This document shows positions 60,739-64,000 of a DNA stretch of 64,000 nt, piece by piece. A program made the position numbers and the translations under genes. Under the pieces are notes generated by a model. The model did not search any database and was not told where the DNA came from. It saw only the letters and a program-made list of their open reading frames with translations. Numbering within the stretch: the stretch's first letter is position 1; every line of letters starts with the position of its first letter. Origin of the DNA: Sorangium cellulosum. Its GTDB lineage: Bacteria; Myxococcota_A; Polyangia; Polyangiales; Polyangiaceae. The stretch lies in the NCBI RefSeq assembly GCF_002950945.1, contig NZ_CP012673.1, positions 3,762,501 through 3,826,500 on the forward strand, given 5' to 3'.

Positions 60739-61232
60739 AATAACCTCCTTGATCGTTCCTTGACGGGGAGCGTCCTGCTCCACGATTCCGCGCCTGGCGA
60801 TCCCTCCCGCCGCTGGCCGGCAGGCGCCTGCTGGCGCCCTGGATCGCCCTTTACCCAGGCGAATGGCGGCGCCATCCTAGCGGTGGGGGGATCTCTGTCA
60901 ACAGCGCCGACCCGAAGCGGCTAGGTTGGGGGTTTATTCCCTGGCCGCCGGGCCCGGCGGCCGGGAGGTCCGGCGAGCGCGGGCGGGGGGGCGGCATGGC
61001 GGCGAGCGTCCGTCCGCCGGCGCAGTCGAGCGTCCACGGGCGGTGTGATGGCGTCCCCGACGGCGCGCGGGCCCCGTCCGGGCGTCCGCGACAGCGCGTG
61101 TCGGGCTGTATCCGCGGCGCCGCCGGCGCAGCAGCTGGGCCCGCAAGAGGTTGTGCTCGTCGGCTTTCCTGGAGCTCTCTACATTTCCTCTTGACCTGGG
61201 AGCGCGCTTTGGACTAGTTGGCCACACCTCGC
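60739..61232. other. Divergent intergenic region between the Gld-like operon and aspartokinase
   Basis: These 494 bases separate divergent genes and hold no supported gene. AAGGAGG next to 60750 serves the Gld ATPase. A perfect 20-base palindrome lies at 60943-60962. TTGACC at 61192-61197 could be a -35 box for aspartokinase, but I see no good -10 box. Confidence 0.5.
60943..60962. repeat. Perfect 20-base palindrome
   Basis: The sequence ggccgccgggcccggcggcc is its own reverse complement. It lies about 205 bases upstream of the Gld ATPase start and 270 upstream of aspartokinase. In DNA this GC-rich it may be chance, but 20 perfect bases is long. Confidence 0.6.
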
Positions 61233-62480
61233 GTGAGCCTTATCGTCCAGAAGTTCGGCGGCACGTCCGTCGGGTCCATCGAGCGCATCCAGCGGGCGGC
61301 CGCGCGGGCGCTCGCCACACAGCGGGCCGGTCATGACGTCGTGGTCATCGTGAGTGCGATGGCCGGCGAGACGAACCGTCTCCTCAAGCTAGCGTCGGAC
61401 ATCGCGCCGGTGCCGGACGCGCGGGAGATGGACGCGCTCGCGGCGACGGGCGAGCAGGTCTCGGCGGCGCTGATGGCGATCGCCATCCAGGCGCAGGGGG
61501 GCAAGGCGCGGAGCTTCCTCGGCCACCAGCTGAAGATCCTGACGGACAGCGCGTATACGAAGGCCCGGATCAAGGCGATCGACGCGCAGCGGCTCCACGA
61601 GGCGCTGGCCGGCGGGAAGATCGCGGTGGTCGCCGGCTTCCAGGGCGTGGACGACGCGGGCAACATCACGACGCTCGGGCGCGGCGGCAGCGACACGAGC
61701 GCCGTGGCGATCGCGGCGGCGGTGGGCGCCGAGTGCGAGATCTACACCGACGTCGACGGCGTTTACACGACCGATCCGAACATCTGCAAGACGGCGCGGA
61801 AGATCGATCGGATCAGCTACGAAGAGATGCTGGAGCTCGCCTCGCTGGGCGCGAAGGTCCTTCAGATACGGAGCGTGGAGGTTGCGATGAAGTATGGTGT
61901 CCCGGTGCACGTGCGGTCGTCGTTCTCGGACGTGCCGGGCACGTGGGTCGTCGGCGAGGAGCAGTCCCTGGAGAGCGTGACGGTGACGGGCGTGGCGCTC
62001 GACCGGAACGAGGCGCGGGTGATGCTGGTCGGCGTCGACGACAAGCCGGGCGTCGTGGCGCAGATCTTCAGCGCGCTGGCCGAGGAGAACATCAGCGTCG
62101 ACATGATCATCCAGAACGCGCCGAGCTACGGGATCGAGGCGCGGGGGGTGGGCGGCGAGGTGAAGGCGGACGTGACCTTCACGGTCGGCAAGGCGGACCT
62201 GCCGCGGGCGAAGCTCGTCATGGAGAAGATCGCCGGGGGCGTGGGCGCGGTGGGCGTCCGGTACGAGGAGGACATCGTGAAGGTGTCGATCGTCGGCCTC
62301 GGGATGCGCACGCACGCCGGCGTCGCGGCGCGGATGTTCCAGCTGCTCGCGGCCGAGGGGATCAACATCCAGGCGATCTCCACGAGCGAGATCAAGGTCT
62401 CGTGCCTGGTCTCGACGAAGTACGCTGAGCTCGCCGTGCGCGCGCTGCACGATGGCTTCGGTCTCGCCGCCAAGGTGTGA
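61233..62480 (+). CDS. lysC: Aspartate kinase
   Basis: It phosphorylates aspartate, the first step towards lysine, methionine and threonine. The 415-residue protein starts (GTG) MSLIVQKFGGTSVGSIERIQ. The kinase domain includes VVIVSAMAGETNRLLKLA, TGEQVSAALMAIAIQAQGGK, NITTLGRGGSDTSAVAIAAA and EIYTDVDGVYTTDPNICKTA. Two ACT domains follow from about residue 265 (ARVMLVGVDDKPGVVAQIFS, VKVSIVGLGMRTHAGVAARM), so feedback control by lysine and/or threonine is expected. A TTG at 61218 is an alternative start. Neither start has a strong ribosome site. Confidence 0.96.
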   Translation: MSLIVQKFGGTSVGSIERIQRAAARALATQRAGHDVVVIVSAMAGETNRLLKLASDIAPVPDAREMDALAATGEQVSAALMAIAIQAQGGKARSFLGHQLKILTDSAYTKARIKAIDAQRLHEALAGGKIAVVAGFQGVDDAGNITTLGRGGSDTSAVAIAAAVGAECEIYTDVDGVYTTDPNICKTARKIDRISYEEMLELASLGAKVLQIRSVEVAMKYGVPVHVRSSFSDVPGTWVVGEEQSLESVTVTGVALDRNEARVMLVGVDDKPGVVAQIFSALAEENISVDMIIQNAPSYGIEARGVGGEVKADVTFTVGKADLPRAKLVMEKIAGGVGAVGVRYEEDIVKVSIVGLGMRTHAGVAARMFQLLAAEGINIQAISTSEIKVSCLVSTKYAELAVRALHDGFGLAAKV

Positions 62481-62524
62481 CAAAAACTGTGCTACGGTCA
62501 TAACGCTCTCGCTGTGAGCGGCCG

Positions 62525-62537
62525 CCGACACTGTCGG
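62525..62537. repeat. Short perfect inverted repeat between aspartokinase and the lipoprotein gene
   Basis: CCGACA and TGTCGG form perfect arms around a single C. It lies 88 bases upstream of the lipoprotein ATG. It could be an operator or part of a transcript end; there is no T run. Confidence 0.4.
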
Positions 62538-62624
62538 TAAGACTGCTCGCGGCGCGTTGCGTTATGGCGTCGCGATCGCTCCGTGGGGGCGCACGGCGTC
62601 GCTTTTGTCGTCGTGGAGGTTCGC

Positions 62625-63821
62625 ATGCGTAGCAGGGATGTCGGGCTGCTGGGGCTGGGCGCGTTCTGCGCCATGGCGCTTTCGATCAACGCCGGCGGGT
62701 GCCAGGCCGAGGGCGGTAGCAACCCGCCGGCGGGCCCGACGGGGACGACCGGAGCAGGCGCCGGCACCGCGGGGACGAGCTCGGGGGAGGGCGGCGGTGG
62801 AGGCCTGCCGGAGACGACCGGGACGGGGACCGGAGGCGGCGGGGCGGGGGGTGGAGGGGCGGCGCCGCGGGTGGTGACGATTCAAGAGGTCACCATGGGG
62901 ACCGTGACGGACGGCATCGTGGAGGTGAAGGGCGCCGTCGCGATGAGCCCGAAGTTCCTCGTGTCGAAGAGCAGCGCGGGCCGCTGTACTTATGGCGTCT
63001 ACCTTTCAGCTCCAGGACTGACCGAGACCGAAGCTTACTCAGGGATCCTCGCCGTCGATCGCGGCAACGACGCGACGACTGGGACCGACGACGAGCTGTA
63101 CTGCGCGAAGCTCGGCGAGGAGCCGGCAGGAGGCGAGATCCCGGACGACGTGATGCCCGGCGATGTCCTCGACATCACAGGAGAGACCTCATACTTCCTC
63201 TTGAACTTCTGTGGTGCAGACGAGTGCGGTGACCTCGATTGCAATGACCAGGAGCGCGCATGTTACGCTGACGAGGCCATGTGCGCCGACCGCGAGCACC
63301 GATGCTGGGAGGATTGCGGCGACGACCCGCTGCCGTACGTGGAGAGCAAAACTCCTCAGCGACAGCTCGCCTATCTCTCGAAGATGACGAAGGTCGGGGA
63401 GGCGCCCGTGCCCAAGCCGCACCTGCTGAGCAGCCAGGAGGCCGCCTCGCTGAGCGCGTCTGCCGACGGGTCCTTCCATGATCGATGGGGCGGTGTGAAG
63501 GTGCGGGTCAGCAACGTCACGGCTGTGCCTTGGTCTCAAGGGAATGTCGTCAACTTCGGCAACATCCTGGCGGATCTAGACCAGGATGCCGGCTCGGCGA
63601 CGCTCCAGGTCGGCAATAACGTCTACTATCACGGGTACGCGCCCGCGGAGGATGCCTGTCATAAGGGGCCGACGTTCTCGGACGTCACCACGACGTGGGA
63701 GCATATCGATGGCTTCAGCACGCTGGATGGGTGCATCTGGACGCTGCAAGCAGTCGATCCATGCGCTGATTTCTCTCCGGCCAGCGAGCTCTGCGGTACG
63801 AGGACGAACTGTTACGAGTAG
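62625..63821 (+). CDS. Putative lipoprotein with Gly/Thr-rich linker
   Basis: The ATG at 62625 follows GGAGGT by 4 bases. The 398-residue protein starts MRSRDVGLLGLGAFCAMALS, and the hydrophobic stretch ends INAGGC, a lipobox. Residues about 28-85 are a Gly/Thr/Ala-rich spacer. The rest contains VTIQEVTMGTVTDGIVEVKG near residue 88, then YGVYLSAP and a Cys-rich block (FCGADECGDLDCNDQERACY, CADREHRCWEDCGDDP). A beta-rich end follows (GGVKVRVSNVTAVPWSQ, ATLQVGNNVYYHGYAP, TWEHIDGFSTLDGCIWTL). This resembles myxobacterial surface proteins with an OB-like beta region; function is unknown. GC content is a little lower than in its neighbours. Confidence 0.8.
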   Translation: MRSRDVGLLGLGAFCAMALSINAGGCQAEGGSNPPAGPTGTTGAGAGTAGTSSGEGGGGGLPETTGTGTGGGGAGGGGAAPRVVTIQEVTMGTVTDGIVEVKGAVAMSPKFLVSKSSAGRCTYGVYLSAPGLTETEAYSGILAVDRGNDATTGTDDELYCAKLGEEPAGGEIPDDVMPGDVLDITGETSYFLLNFCGADECGDLDCNDQERACYADEAMCADREHRCWEDCGDDPLPYVESKTPQRQLAYLSKMTKVGEAPVPKPHLLSSQEAASLSASADGSFHDRWGGVKVRVSNVTAVPWSQGNVVNFGNILADLDQDAGSATLQVGNNVYYHGYAPAEDACHKGPTFSDVTTTWEHIDGFSTLDGCIWTLQAVDPCADFSPASELCGTRTNCYE

Positions 63822-64000
63822 CCTCTCCTTACCCGAGCGTGCGCCTGGGTCGCAACGGTGGGCGGCGCATAGCGTCAGGACCAGCCTGTCCCGTACGATA
63901 GTACAGCGATGTTGCTCCTGTCTCTCTATGGGGCAAACATCGACAAGACGATGTCCAAGCCGCCTTGCGCAGAGAGTCGATCGCGCCCGATCATGAGATC
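63822..64000. other. Window end, no feature seen
   Basis: After the lipoprotein stop, 179 bases remain. They are less GC-rich, with no ribosome site, start or hairpin that I can support. Confidence 0.4.

Noticed and set aside
61192..61232. Leaderless promoter for aspartokinase (TTGACC with TAGTTG)
   Set aside because: The -10 match is poor, so I record only the -35-like box. Leaderless translation from GTG 61233 remains possible but unsupported.
62503..62519. Hairpin CGCTC/GAGCG after the lysC stop as a terminator
   Set aside because: Five base pairs only and no T run downstream; too weak to call.

Overview
The window is about 64 kb of very GC-rich DNA with strong third-position GC, so most long open frames opposite or beside real genes are shadows. 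The gene content points to a large-genome myxobacterium of the Sorangium/Polyangium type. Supporting evidence is the number of Cys-rich secreted lipoproteins, ECF sigma factors with Pro/Ala-rich tails, FHA and PP2C phospho-signalling proteins, an OmpA protein with thrombospondin-3 repeats, and a GldAFG-like ABC system. This assignment is inferred from gene style, not from a database match. I found no rRNA, tRNA, CRISPR array, insertion sequence or prophage.

Layout. Positions 1-2281 (minus) hold a PTS-type dihydroxyacetone kinase operon, dhaK-dhaL-dhaM, with dhaM cut by the window edge. Positions 2417-11689 hold single housekeeping and envelope genes: a YqjF-like protein, a YheT-like hydrolase, a Cys-repeat lipoprotein, a CBS-containing site-2 protease, a POT peptide transporter with an apparent frameshift, a CorC/HlyC protein and DAHP synthase. 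Positions 11880-15881 (minus) form a cassette of two secreted or outer-membrane proteins and two ECF sigma factors, one fused to a membrane segment. Positions 16401-17436 encode a second Cys-rich lipoprotein split by a homopolymer frameshift, next to an AT-richer intergenic stretch with decamer repeats.

Positions 17842-27632 (plus) carry an unknown protein, a SWIM/SNF2 helicase, a lipoprotein, an atypical zinc-ribbon SDR, and a two-gene unit of a CPA2 antiporter/universal-stress fusion with an XRE/EIIA-type regulator. That unit has its own palindromic promoter region and is bracketed by a short direct repeat. Positions 27711-41124 (minus) are a long co-directional run: a zinc-ribbon/FHA protein, a VWA/FHA protein, a membrane-anchored PP2C phosphatase, a 44-residue acidic peptide, an FHA-ABCG transporter, a TonB-dependent receptor that carries its own TonB C-terminal domain, and a lipoprotein.

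Positions 41434-45718 (minus) are the conserved rpmH-rnpA-yidD-yidC-jag block, followed unusually by rplS. Positions 45973-50135 hold the OmpA/TSP3 protein, a small Cys-rich lipoprotein and a DUF255 thioredoxin-fold protein. Positions 50242-55408 (minus) are the most interesting unit: a tight five-gene operon of fatty acyl-AMP ligase, CFA-synthase-family methyltransferase, acyl carrier protein, soluble acyl-ACP desaturase and ketoacyl-ACP synthase. It looks like a self-contained route that loads, desaturates, alkylates and extends a fatty acid on a dedicated ACP. Positions 55859-60738 (minus) are a four-gene GldA/GldF/GldG/DUF4340 operon closed by a clear intrinsic terminator. Positions 61233-63821 (plus) are aspartokinase and a final lipoprotein.

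Two frameshifts lie in runs of seven and eight C/G, so assembly or read error must be excluded before either gene is called broken.
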